Source: CAZDKK01 sp964603725
Lineage (GTDB): Bacteria; Eisenbacteria; RBG-16-71-46; CAIMUX01; WJJG01
DNA length: 64,000 nt
Direction of reading: 5' to 3'
NCBI GenBank assembly: GCA_964603725.1
Contig: CAZRWW010000017.1
Span: 14,450-78,449, forward strand
Shown here: piece by piece, positions 38,376-46,402 of the stretch
Layout of the letters: each line of letters begins with the position of its first letter
Numbering within the stretch: position 1 is the stretch's first letter
Program-made: the position numbers and the translations under genes
Notes under the pieces: model-generated
Told to the model about the DNA's origin: nothing
The model's database searches: none
Seen by the model: the letters and a program-made list of their open reading frames with translations, nothing else

Positions 38376-40145
38376 CTAGCGGAGGTGCTCCGCGCACGGC
38401 ACATCCCACGGGTCGGCAAAGACGCCCCGGGGCGTCACCAGCGCGAGCAGCATCGGCTGGGGAGCCGGGGGATCGTCGGCGAGCACCACGAGCCGCTCCT
38501 CGGCCGCCAAGGGGCGGTCTGCGCCGACGCCTTCGGGCAGGTAGAGCGTCACGAGCGGTTCGCCGGCCTGCACCCGCTCGCCCCGGCGCCGGTGGAACAC
38601 GAGCCCCACGCGTGGATCGATCGGATCCTCCATGCGCCGGCGGCCGCCCCCCAGGTCCACGCACACGTCGCCCGCCAGGCGCGCGTCGACGGCCGCCAGG
38701 TATCCATCGCGCGGCGCGGCGATCGTGCGCCGCCGCTCGGCCACCGCGATGCGCTCGGGATGGTCGACCACCGCAGGGTCACCCCCCTGGGCCGCCAACC
38801 AGCGCCGGCAGCAGGCGGCCGCCTCGCCCGAGCGGAGCCGTTCTTCGAGCAGCCGCACCCCCGACCGCATGGTCGGCGCCAGTCCGGCCAGCACGGCCAT
38901 GAGCCCGCCCAAGGCCAGGGTCACTTGGGCGAGCTCCGTCGCCGACTCCCCGTCGCGCAGTATCAGCAGGCTCTCGCGCACTTCGAGCGCGTTGCCGACG
39001 CTCGCGCCGAGCGGCTCTTCCATCCGGGTGAGGAGCGCCACGGCGGGCAGTCCGAGCTCACCCGCCACGTCGACCAGGGCCCGCGCCAACTCCTCGGCCC
39101 GGGCGCGGTCCGGCATGAATCCTCCGCGGCCCACTTTCACGTCGAGCACCAGGCCGGTGAGCCCGGCCGCGAGCTTCTTGCTGAGGATGCTGCTGACGAT
39201 CAGCGGAATCGATTCGATGGTCGCGGAGACATCGCGCAGCGCGTACATGACCCGGTCGGCCGGCACGAGCTCGCCGGTCTGCCCGGCGATGAAGCCGCCC
39301 GGGGCGCGCGCCAGCGACGCCAGCGCGTCGATCGGCAGCCGCGTGCGGAAGCCGGGGACGGCGTCCAGCTTGTCCAGCGTGCCTCCGGTGTGCCCCAGGC
39401 CGCGTCCGGAGATCATCGGCACGCAGATGCCGACAGACATGGCCAGCGGCACGAGCGGAATCGAGACCTTGTCGCCCACCCCGCCGGTCGAGTGCTTGTC
39501 GATCTTGGGGCTGGCCAGCTCCCCGAGATCGAGGCGCGCCCCGGAAGCCAGCATGGCGCGCGTCAGATCGCACATTTCGCGCCGATCCATGCCCTTCAGG
39601 TAGACCGCCATCATGAAAGCGGCCATCTGATAGGGTTCGACTTCGCCCGCGACCAGGCCGCGGATGAGCGCGTCGATCTCGCCGGTCTCCAGGGCCAGCC
39701 CGTCGCGCTTGCGGGCGATCGCTGCGCGCGGATGGAAGCGCGGGCCCGGGCGCCCCGCCTGCACGGCGGGCAGCAGCTCCCCGGGCAGCCAGCGCTGCCG
39801 GCGGCCGCTCGCGCCGACCGAGATGACCTCGGTGTGCGGCGCCAGGCGCCGCAGCGCGTCGCGACAGGCGCCGCACGGCGGCGTCGGATCTTCGGCCGGG
39901 GTAACGATCAGCAGGCGGCGGCCCGGCCGCAGTCCCTGCGCCCAGGCGGCGCAGAGGGCCACGCGCTCGGCGCACATGCCCAGGCCAAGCGAGGCGTTCT
40001 CCAGGTTGCAGCCGGCGACGATGCCGGCACCCTCCACTTCCAGCGCCGCTCCCACCGGAAAGCGCGAGTACGGCGCGTGCGCCCGCGCCTGCGCCGTTCG
40101 CGCCGCCCGCACCAGGTCTTCGCCGTCCTGCGCCCAAGGCTCCAC
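38376..40145 (-). CDS. Cytidine deaminase - pyrimidine-nucleoside phosphorylase fusion
   Basis: One uninterrupted 589-residue frame joins two pyrimidine-salvage enzymes. Residues 1 to about 135 are a cytidine deaminase, with the zinc/proton-shuttle motif MCAERVAL and PCGACRDAL (the Cys-Cys-Cys tetrameric type). From about residue 150 on is a full-length pyrimidine-nucleoside (thymidine) phosphorylase, with PKIDKHSTGGVGDKVS and MISGRGLGHTGGTLDKL at the phosphate/nucleoside site and a complete C-terminal barrel-sandwich domain. The fused product could turn cytidine into uracil and ribose 1-phosphate in two successive reactions. GTG 40145 has GGAGG 8 nt upstream. The linker is short and Arg/Pro-rich. 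The gene diverges from mazG by 64 bp. Confidence 0.92.
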   Translation of the reverse strand: MEPWAQDGEDLVRAARTAQARAHAPYSRFPVGAALEVEGAGIVAGCNLENASLGLGMCAERVALCAAWAQGLRPGRRLLIVTPAEDPTPPCGACRDALRRLAPHTEVISVGASGRRQRWLPGELLPAVQAGRPGPRFHPRAAIARKRDGLALETGEIDALIRGLVAGEVEPYQMAAFMMAVYLKGMDRREMCDLTRAMLASGARLDLGELASPKIDKHSTGGVGDKVSIPLVPLAMSVGICVPMISGRGLGHTGGTLDKLDAVPGFRTRLPIDALASLARAPGGFIAGQTGELVPADRVMYALRDVSATIESIPLIVSSILSKKLAAGLTGLVLDVKVGRGGFMPDRARAEELARALVDVAGELGLPAVALLTRMEEPLGASVGNALEVRESLLILRDGESATELAQVTLALGGLMAVLAGLAPTMRSGVRLLEERLRSGEAAACCRRWLAAQGGDPAVVDHPERIAVAERRRTIAAPRDGYLAAVDARLAGDVCVDLGGGRRRMEDPIDPRVGLVFHRRRGERVQAGEPLVTLYLPEGVGADRPLAAEERLVVLADDPPAPQPMLLALVTPRGVFADPWDVPCAEHLR

Positions 40146-40209
40146 GCTCGTTCCTCCCCACGTCCGCCGCCGGTTGAGCCGCGGACCGCCGCCATGGTAG
40201 CGTCGCGGC

Positions 40210-40998
40210 ATGGATGTGCAAGCCACATACGACTGGGAGGGCCTGCGCGCACTGTGCCGGGCCCTGCGAGCTCCGGGCGGCTGCAGCTGGGACCGCGCGC
40301 AGACGCTGTCGACGCTGACCCCCTACCTGCTCGAGGAGACCCACGAGTTGCTCGAGGCCTTGGCGGACGGCAACGACCGCGCCGCGGCCGAGGAGCTGGG
40401 CGACCTGCTCTACCTGATCGTCTTCGTGCTCACCGTCGCCGAGGAAGAGGGCCGTTTCGACTTCAAGACCGTGGCCCGCGGGATCATCACCAAGCTGATC
40501 AGGCGCCACCCGCACGTCTTCGGCGCCGCGCCGAGCGAGGCCTCGGCCGGGCAGGCGCGCGCATCCTGGGAACTGGTCAAGCGCGGCGAGGCGCCGGACG
40601 CGGCCGCGCGACTGAACGCCGGCGCCCGCGGACTGCCGGCGCTCGTCGAGGCGCTGCGGGTGCAGGAGAAGGCGGCGGGCTTCGGCTTCGACTGGCCGGA
40701 TGTGGGCGGCGTGCTCGAGAAGCTGAGCGAGGAGCGCGAGGAGCTGCGCGCCGCCCTGCTGGAGCACGATGATGAACAGACCCGCGAGGAGGTCGGCGAC
40801 CTGCTTTTCACCCTCGTCAACCTCGCCCGCCACGTGCGCGCCGATCCCGAGCAGAGCCTCAAGGCGGCCACGCGCAAGTTCCGCGACCGCTTCGCGCGCA
40901 TGGAAGCGATTCTCGCCCGCGAAGGACGCGCCCTGGGCGCGGCCGATCTCGCCACGATGGAAGCGGCCTGGCAGCGCGCCAAGCGCGCGGACGGCTAG
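40210..40998 (+). CDS. mazG: Nucleoside triphosphate pyrophosphohydrolase MazG
   Basis: MazG hydrolyses NTPs to NMPs and can lower (p)ppGpp or remove damaged nucleotides. The 262-residue protein has the two tandem MazG domains of the full-length form. The first has LEETHELLEAL and EELGDLLYLIVF near residues 40-75, and the second has EKLSEEREELRAALLEHDDE and EEVGDLLFTLVNLARH near residues 170-215, providing the EExxE...ExxD metal ligands. The ATG at 40210 is the family start. It converges on the agmatinase gene with a 4-bp overlap of the two stop codons. Confidence 0.95.
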   Translation: MDVQATYDWEGLRALCRALRAPGGCSWDRAQTLSTLTPYLLEETHELLEALADGNDRAAAEELGDLLYLIVFVLTVAEEEGRFDFKTVARGIITKLIRRHPHVFGAAPSEASAGQARASWELVKRGEAPDAAARLNAGARGLPALVEALRVQEKAAGFGFDWPDVGGVLEKLSEEREELRAALLEHDDEQTREEVGDLLFTLVNLARHVRADPEQSLKAATRKFRDRFARMEAILAREGRALGAADLATMEAAWQRAKRADG

Positions 40999-41876
40999 TC
41001 CAGCCCCCGGCGGGCGTGGAAGACGTACGAGATCATCTTGTACATCAGGCGCGCCGCCAGGAAATCGGGCGCCACCAGACCCGGGATCGGGCAGAGCTCC
41101 ACGACGTCGAAGCCCACCACATGCCGCTCCTGCGCCACGGCCCGCAGCAGATGGGTCAGCGCTTGCCAGCTCAGGCCGCCCGGCTCGGGCGTGCCGGTGG
41201 CGGGCATGACAGACGGATCGAGGCAGTCGAGGTCGATCGTCACGTAGACGGGATCGCCGAGCAGCGACAGGAGCTGGTCGCAGGCCCCGTCGAGGTCCCG
41301 GCCGACGTCGGCGGCGGTGATGATGCGATCGCCGGCGGCCGCGACGGCGGCGTCTTCCTCCTCGCTCCAGCTGCGCAGGCCGATCTGCATGCACTCGAAA
41401 GACTCCGCCGCGCGCGCCATCACACTGGCGTGGCTGAAGGCGCTGCCCTGATAGCTGTCGCGCAGATCGGCGTGGGCGTCGAATTGCAGGATGTGCACCT
41501 GCTCCCACGACTGCTTGAGCGCGGCGAACGCGCCGATCGTCACCGAGTGATCTCCGCCGATCATGACCGGCAGCTTGCCCGCGTTGAACAGCGCGCCGAT
41601 CGCCTGGCTGATGTGCGGCATCATCGCCTCCGGTCCGGAGGCCACCGGCTCGATCGCCGCCAGCGTGTGAATGCCGACCCGGCTCGCGTCCCAGCGCAGC
41701 TCCTCATCGAAGAGCTCGACGTTGAGCGACGCGGTCAGCAGGGCGCGGGGCCCGAAGCGCGCCCCGGGCTGGTAGGTCGTCGTGAGGTCGTAGGGCACGG
41801 GCAGCACCCCGACCGAAGCCTGCTCGAAGGCGTCCTGGACTCCCAGAAAGGCCAGCGCGGCCGGCAAGTCTTGCAT
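40995..41876 (-). CDS. speB: Agmatinase/ureohydrolase family protein
   Basis: The 293-residue protein has all dimanganese ligands of the arginase/agmatinase fold: GGDHSVT near residue 108, FDAHADLRDSYQG near residue 135, and TIDLDCLDPSVMPATGTPEP near residue 215. Its N-terminus and length are closer to agmatinase (agmatine to putrescine plus urea) than arginase, but formiminoglutamase or guanidinobutyrase cannot be excluded. No speA or other polyamine gene is adjacent. ATG 41876 was chosen from family length, with AAGGGGA upstream. Confidence 0.88.
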   Translation of the reverse strand: MQDLPAALAFLGVQDAFEQASVGVLPVPYDLTTTYQPGARFGPRALLTASLNVELFDEELRWDASRVGIHTLAAIEPVASGPEAMMPHISQAIGALFNAGKLPVMIGGDHSVTIGAFAALKQSWEQVHILQFDAHADLRDSYQGSAFSHASVMARAAESFECMQIGLRSWSEEEDAAVAAAGDRIITAADVGRDLDGACDQLLSLLGDPVYVTIDLDCLDPSVMPATGTPEPGGLSWQALTHLLRAVAQERHVVGFDVVELCPIPGLVAPDFLAARLMYKMISYVFHARRGLD

Positions 41877-42319
41877 GGCTGATCCCCTTCTTCGCCAACC
41901 TGGCGCCGGGCCCAAGGCCCCGGCGTTCCCCCCGGGGCGGCCGGCCGGGACCGCCCGCCCCAGGCCGGCAGAGTAGGGGCGATCGGACGGGCTGGCAATC
42001 GGGACCGCGCGCCACCGCTCCCGGTCCCCGAGGGGAACGGCGCCGACTCGCTCGTGGCGGACGACCCTAAGTCATTGGCCAGATGCAAGTTTGCTGGACC
42101 GGCAACTACACCTTGCCGCAGGGGGGGCGGAACCGGTATACTCTTCTATGGTACTAGCGCTCGTTGCCGCGCAGCAGCAGGGGCCCGCCACCACGGCCCG
42201 ACCCAGGCCGGCGGGAACCCGAAGATCCGACACTGAGAAGCACTTCGGTTCTGCGCACCGATTCCTATAAATCTTGCGCACATAAGCAGTTGGCCGTAAC
42301 CAGCGGGAGGTCTAGGCGT
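41877..42319. other. Divergent intergenic region between agmatinase and 3D-domain genes
   Basis: These 443 bases separate divergent genes. The plus-strand half holds a good promoter (42113-42142) and a long leader that also contains TATAAA (42266-42271), possibly a second start without a clear -35. No RNA family or coding gene is recognised. GC content falls sharply near 42240-42300 relative to neighbours. No clear promoter for the agmatinase was found on the minus strand. Confidence 0.4.
42113..42142 (+). promoter_or_regulatory. Candidate promoter for the 3D-domain gene
   Basis: TTGCCG (42113-42118) and TATACT (42137-42142) are separated by 18 nt, with CCGG just before the -10. The same GG-TATACT-C core recurs at 55968. 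The transcript would have a leader of about 170 nt before the gene. Confidence 0.5.
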
Positions 42320-42913
42320 TTGCAGCGCTTGACTCGGAGCATGCGGATCGTCGCCGCGTCTCTGGCGCTCAGCGCCATGGCGCTGGTCGCCCTCCTCATC
42401 GGGGGCGCGGGCCGGGGCGCCGGCGACATAGCCCGAGAAGAGCCCGCGGTGCCGGCCGACTCCAGCTCCCCGTCGCAGAGCGAGTCATCCTCGATTGTCT
42501 TGCCGGTGGCCGGTGACGCCGCCCTGGTCTTCCAGCAGGTCGTCGTGACGGCCTACACCAGCAGCTCGGCCGAAACCGACTCGACGCCCGAACTGACCGC
42601 ATCGATGACGCGCGTGGGCCCCGGCTGCCTCGCGCTCTCGCGCGATCTGCTGCGCACGTTCACCCCGGACGCACCCTTCGATTTCGGCGATGGCGTGGTC
42701 ATCCCCGGCGTCGGCGTCTTCATCGTTCAGGACACCATGCACCCGCGTTGGACGAATCGGGCCGACATATGGTTCGCTGACGCGAGTCACGCCGCCGCGT
42801 GGGGCCGCCGCCAGACCTTGATCGCCCGGCTGCCCGCGCCGGTCGACGAGTCCTCGCCGTCACTCGCCGTCGGTCTCAGCGTGCGGGACTTCTCCCACAT
42901 CGCTCATCACTAG
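42320..42913 (+). CDS. Secreted 3D-domain protein (lytic-transglycosylase-like fold)
   Basis: The protein has a signal peptide or anchor (basic start, hydrophobic RIVAASLALSAMALVALLIG), a Ser/Pro-rich spacer, and a C-terminal 3D domain. That domain contains VVVTAYTSSSAETDSTPE near residue 78, then GCLALSRDLL and GVFIVQDTMHPRWTNRADIW, in which the three conserved Asp residues that name the domain can be seen. 3D domains resemble the double-psi barrel of MltA-type lytic transglycosylases and act on cell walls. The start is uncertain: TTG 42320 has GGGAGG 9 nt upstream, while ATG 42341 gives a shorter N-region. Its last 54 bp overlap rsgA tail to tail. Confidence 0.83.
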   Translation: MQRLTRSMRIVAASLALSAMALVALLIGGAGRGAGDIAREEPAVPADSSSPSQSESSSIVLPVAGDAALVFQQVVVTAYTSSSAETDSTPELTASMTRVGPGCLALSRDLLRTFTPDAPFDFGDGVVIPGVGVFIVQDTMHPRWTNRADIWFADASHAAAWGRRQTLIARLPAPVDESSPSLAVGLSVRDFSHIAHH

Positions 42914-43822
42914 CCCCGCGAGGATGCGCAGGTAGCTGTCGTGGCGCGCCTCGTCGATCTCGCCCCGGGCCAGCGCGGCGCGCACGGCGCACCCGGGCTC
43001 GCTGCGGTGCAGGCAGTCGCGAAACCGGCACGCCCCCAGGTGCGGGCGCATCTCGGGGAAGTGCCCGGCCAACGCCTCGGGCCGCGTCCAGGGCTGGAGG
43101 GTCCGCAGGCCCGGGGTGTCCAGCACGACGCCCCCGCCCGGCAGGTCCAGGTGATCGACCCGGGTGGTCGTGTGGACGCCGCGGCCGCTGGCGGCGCTGA
43201 TCTCCCCCGTCCGCAGCTGCAGGCCTGGAATGAGCCGGTTGAGCAGCGTCGACTTGCCCACGCCGCTCGCTCCCAACAGGATCGACACCCTGCCCGTCAG
43301 GTGCTCGGCCAGCTCGTCGAGCCCCTGGCCGCTCAGCCCGCAGGTCAGCACGACCGGATAGCCGATGCGCCGATAGCCCGAGATCAGCCGTTCGTTCTCT
43401 TCCAGGCGGCCCAGATCGATCTTGTTCAGCACAATCAGGCAGCCGGCGCCGCCCGCCTCTCCCATCACCAGCAGGCGGTCCAGCACCCGGGGGTTGAACG
43501 GCGGCTCGTCGACCGCCTGGAGGGCCAGGAGCAGATCGATGTTGGCGGCAATGACGTGCTCGCGCAGGGGGCGCACCGAGTCGACGCGCGAGATCTTGGT
43601 GTGGCGCGGCAGGATCTCACGCAGGACCGCCTCTTCCCCACGCTCCACGACGATGCCGACCCGGTCGCCGACCGCGAGCCGATTGCGCTCGAGGCGCGCG
43701 CCCTGGAGCAGCCCCCGTCGCAGATCGCAGCCGTATTCGCGCTCGTCCACTCGCACCTGCGCGCGGCGCGGTCGGATCGCCACGACCGTTGCCACCTGCA
43801 CTTCTCGGTCCGCTGCCGTCAC
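42860..43822 (-). CDS. rsgA: Ribosome small-subunit GTPase RsgA
   Basis: RsgA checks late 30S assembly and releases RbfA. The 320-residue protein has an N-terminal OB fold, a circularly permuted GTPase domain (NKIDLGRLEEN near residue 132, then P-loop LLGASGVGKSTLLN near residue 185, then VLDTPGLRTL near residue 230), and a C-terminal zinc finger GACRFRDCLHRSEPGCAV giving the CxxxxC...C pattern. GTG 43822 has GGGGAG upstream. The 3' end overlaps the convergent 3D gene by 54 bp. Confidence 0.95.
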   Translation of the reverse strand: MTAADREVQVATVVAIRPRRAQVRVDEREYGCDLRRGLLQGARLERNRLAVGDRVGIVVERGEEAVLREILPRHTKISRVDSVRPLREHVIAANIDLLLALQAVDEPPFNPRVLDRLLVMGEAGGAGCLIVLNKIDLGRLEENERLISGYRRIGYPVVLTCGLSGQGLDELAEHLTGRVSILLGASGVGKSTLLNRLIPGLQLRTGEISAASGRGVHTTTRVDHLDLPGGGVVLDTPGLRTLQPWTRPEALAGHFPEMRPHLGACRFRDCLHRSEPGCAVRAALARGEIDEARHDSYLRILAGLVMSDVGEVPHAETDGE

Positions 43823-44064
43823 ACGCGAGACTCCCCTGGTCCGGGCGGCCCCGCTCCCAGCCCACGGGAGCCAACGGGCGCGCCACAGCTTCCCATGGTC
43901 CCGCGCCGGAGTCCAGGGCGACCCGCGGCCCGCGATCACGGCGGCGGCGCTCCGAGAGCCGATCCAGCGGCACCCCGCGGTCCCCGATTCCCTGGGCGCC
44001 GGAGGGCGCGTACCATGGAACGATGCGGGCCCGATCGAGGCCGCGATGGACAGAGGCTGACGCC

Positions 44065-45192
44065 ATGGATCCGAGGCAGAACCGGCAGGAGGCGACGCTG
44101 GACGTCATCCGCCGCTGGGTGCGGCGGGGAGAGGCGCGCATCGACTCCGCCCAGGCCGGCGCACGCCTCGACCGCTACCTGCCCGGACGCTTCACCTACC
44201 GCTCGCGCCTGATCGGCCCCCCCAAATTTCCCCGGGCCCCAAACCCCGAAATGGGGCGGGTGGGGGGCCGGCCCCCAAATTGGGGGCCGGGNNNNNNNNN
44301 NGGACGCTTCACCTACCGCTCGCGCACGCAGTGGCGCCGCCTCATTGCCCAGGGCCGCATCACCGTCAATGGGCGCGGAGTGCGGCCGGCGCGCATCTTG
44401 CGGGCCGGGGACGTCATCGCGTACGTGCCGCTGCAGCGCGAGGAGCCCCAGGTCGACCGCCAGATCGCCATCCTGCACGTCGACGATCAGCTCGTGGCCG
44501 TGGCCAAGAGCGGCAATCTGCCCATGCATCCCTCGGGCGCCTACTTCCGCCACACGCTGATCCACGTGCTGGCCGAGACCCACCCGGAGTGGGGAGCCCT
44601 GCGGGTGATTCACCGGCTCGATCGCGAGACGAGCGGCATCGTCATCTTCGGGCGCACGCGCGCGGCCACCGAGAGCGTCGCGATCCAGTTCCGGCGCCGC
44701 AGCGTGGACAAGCGCTATCTGGCCATCGTGCACGGCCTGCCGCGCGCGGACGAGTTCACGATCGACGCCCCGCTGGGGCCGGCGCAGGGGAGTCGAATCC
44801 GCAAGGCCGTGGGCGTGCGGCCCGACGGCGCGCCGGCCCAGACCGACATCCGCGTGCTTCACCGGGGAGCCGACTGGGCCTTCGTGGAAGCCCACCCGCG
44901 CACGGGTCGCCTGCACCAGATCCGCGTGCACCTGCGACACGCCGGATTGCCCATCCTGGGCGACAAGGTGTACGGCTTGAATGAGGAGTTCTTCCTGCGG
45001 TTCATCCGCGCCGAGCCCCTGGCCCCCGCCGAGCAGGCCGCCCTGGGCCTCGCGCGCCAGGCGCTGCACGCCCATCGTCTGAGGCTGCAGCACCCCGCGA
45101 CCGGCGCGCCGCTCGACCTGCTCAGCCCGCTGCCGCCCGACCTGGCCGGCGCCCTGCGCGAGCGCGGGCTCGACCCCGGCCCGTGGCTGTGA
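44065..45192 (+). CDS. rluD: RluA/RluD family 23S rRNA pseudouridine synthase (interrupted by assembly gap)
   Basis: The protein has an S4 RNA-binding domain and a pseudouridine synthase domain with the catalytic VIHRLDRETSGIVIFGRT motif and HPRTGRLHQIRVHLRH near the end, as in RluD, which makes pseudouridines in helix 69 of 23S rRNA. The S4 domain is broken by a 117-bp artefact (44209-44325). Removing it joins GRFTYRSR directly to TQWRRLIAQGRITVNG, which restores a normal S4 domain in frame and gives about 336 residues. Whether it is RluD or another RluA-family member (RluC) is not certain. ATG 44065 fits the family N-terminus. Confidence 0.85.
   Translation: MDPRQNRQEATLDVIRRWVRRGEARIDSAQAGARLDRYLPGRFTYRSRLIGPPKFPRAPNPEMGRVGGRPPNWGPXXXXGRFTYRSRTQWRRLIAQGRITVNGRGVRPARILRAGDVIAYVPLQREEPQVDRQIAILHVDDQLVAVAKSGNLPMHPSGAYFRHTLIHVLAETHPEWGALRVIHRLDRETSGIVIFGRTRAATESVAIQFRRRSVDKRYLAIVHGLPRADEFTIDAPLGPAQGSRIRKAVGVRPDGAPAQTDIRVLHRGADWAFVEAHPRTGRLHQIRVHLRHAGLPILGDKVYGLNEEFFLRFIRAEPLAPAEQAALGLARQALHAHRLRLQHPATGAPLDLLSPLPPDLAGALRERGLDPGPWL
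44209..44325. other. Scaffold gap with chimeric, palindromic filler sequence
   Basis: Ten Ns (44292-44301) sit inside the rluD-like gene. The 24 bases before the filler (44185-44208) are repeated exactly just after the Ns (44302-44325), so the two contig ends overlap and should have been merged. The 83 bases in between are nearly all G/C palindromes (for example CCCCCAAATTGGGGG) with no protein similarity, typical of an amplification or assembly artefact. Confidence 0.88.
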
Positions 45193-45277
45193 CCGCCCGC
45201 GGGCGGGGTCGCCGCGCCCGGCGCGGACTGGCGCCGGCGGACAAGATCGCTTCGCGGCGGGGGCCGGCTCCCGCCCG

Positions 45278-46387
45278 TCAGGCCCCCTTCCCGTTCTGCT
45301 TCCCGCCGAAGTCCTTGAGCATGCGCGCAAACTCGTCGATGCGCCGGTCGGCCGCTCCGAAGACGGTGCCCTCGGGATAGTCGCCGTCGGGACCGCGGGC
45401 GCCGGCCGTCAGGCCGGTGAGGATCTCGACGCCTTCCTCGATCCGCTTGATCGCCCACACGTGGAAGCGTCCCTCGGCGACCGCCGCGACGACGTCGGCG
45501 CGCAGCATCAGGTCCTCGACGTTCGCCGCCGGGATCATCACGCCCTGACGGCCGGTCAGACCGCGCTGGGCGCACAGGTCGAAGAAGGCCTCGATCTTCT
45601 CGTTCACCCCGCCGATCGGCTGGATGTCCCCGTGCTGATCGACGCTCCCCGTCACGGCCACATCCTGCCGCAGGGCGATCCCGCCCAACGCCGACAGCAG
45701 CCCGTAGATCTCGGTCGAGGAAGCGCTGTCGCCGTCGATTCCGCCGTAATTCTGCTCGAAGCAGATGCTGGCGTTGAGCGCCAGCGGCTTGTTCTGCGCG
45801 AACAGGCTGCGGACGAAACCCTCCAGGATGAGCACGCCCTTGTTGTGGGTCTTGCCGGACATCTCGGCCTCGCGCTCGATGTTGACGATGCCCTCCCGGC
45901 CGAGCGAGACCTTGACCGTGATGCGCGCCGGCTGCCCGAAGGCGAAATCGCCCAGGTCGACGACCGACAGCCCGTTGACCTGTCCAACCTTGGCGCCGTC
46001 GGTGTCGATGAAGATGAGCCCCTCCTCCAGCGCCTCGCGGATCCGATCCTGCACCAGATTGAGCCGCTGGCGGCGGCTCTCGATCGCGCGCTCCACATGG
46101 GCGACGCCGGAGGCGGACGCCCCCTCCTCGCGGGCCCACAGATCCGCCTCGCGGATCACGTCGGCGATGATGCTGAATTGCGTCGAGAGCTTCGAGCGAC
46201 GGCCGGCCAGGCGCACGCCGTACTCGACCAGGCGCGCCACGCCGCTCGCCTCCAGCGGCAGCAGGCCTTCCTCGGAGGTGATCTTGCGGGCGAAGTTGAT
46301 GTACTTGTCGACGCCGCTCTTGGTGCGCGGCATCAGCGTGTCGAACTCCGCCTTGACCTTGAAGATCTTGCGGAAGTCCTCGTCCAT
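45278..46387 (-). CDS. Lon-like protease, C-terminal proteolytic half (split gene)
   Basis: These 369 residues carry the rest of an AAA+ Lon-like protease after an in-frame TAA. They begin with the end of the AAA lid region (DEDFRKIFKVKAEFDTLM) and contain the S16 domain with catalytic Ser in GIDGDSASSTEIYGLLSALG and Lys in GGVNEKIEAFFD. The frame is the same as the upstream half, so restoring one sense codon would give one protein of about 890 residues, the size of Lon-B-like proteins that share this start-to-end order. If the stop is real, this half would need its own start (ATG 46387, no good Shine-Dalgarno) and would lack the motor. Confidence 0.85.
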   Translation of the reverse strand: MDEDFRKIFKVKAEFDTLMPRTKSGVDKYINFARKITSEEGLLPLEASGVARLVEYGVRLAGRRSKLSTQFSIIADVIREADLWAREEGASASGVAHVERAIESRRQRLNLVQDRIREALEEGLIFIDTDGAKVGQVNGLSVVDLGDFAFGQPARITVKVSLGREGIVNIEREAEMSGKTHNKGVLILEGFVRSLFAQNKPLALNASICFEQNYGGIDGDSASSTEIYGLLSALGGIALRQDVAVTGSVDQHGDIQPIGGVNEKIEAFFDLCAQRGLTGRQGVMIPAANVEDLMLRADVVAAVAEGRFHVWAIKRIEEGVEILTGLTAGARGPDGDYPEGTVFGAADRRIDEFARMLKDFGGKQNGKGA

Positions 46388-46402
46388 GATGAACAAGAAG
46401 TG

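Noticed and set aside
44209..44291. A palindromic insertion element or attenuator in the rluD-like gene
   Set aside because: The exact 24-bp duplication around the Ns shows a scaffold join artefact; there is no transposase or target-site pattern.
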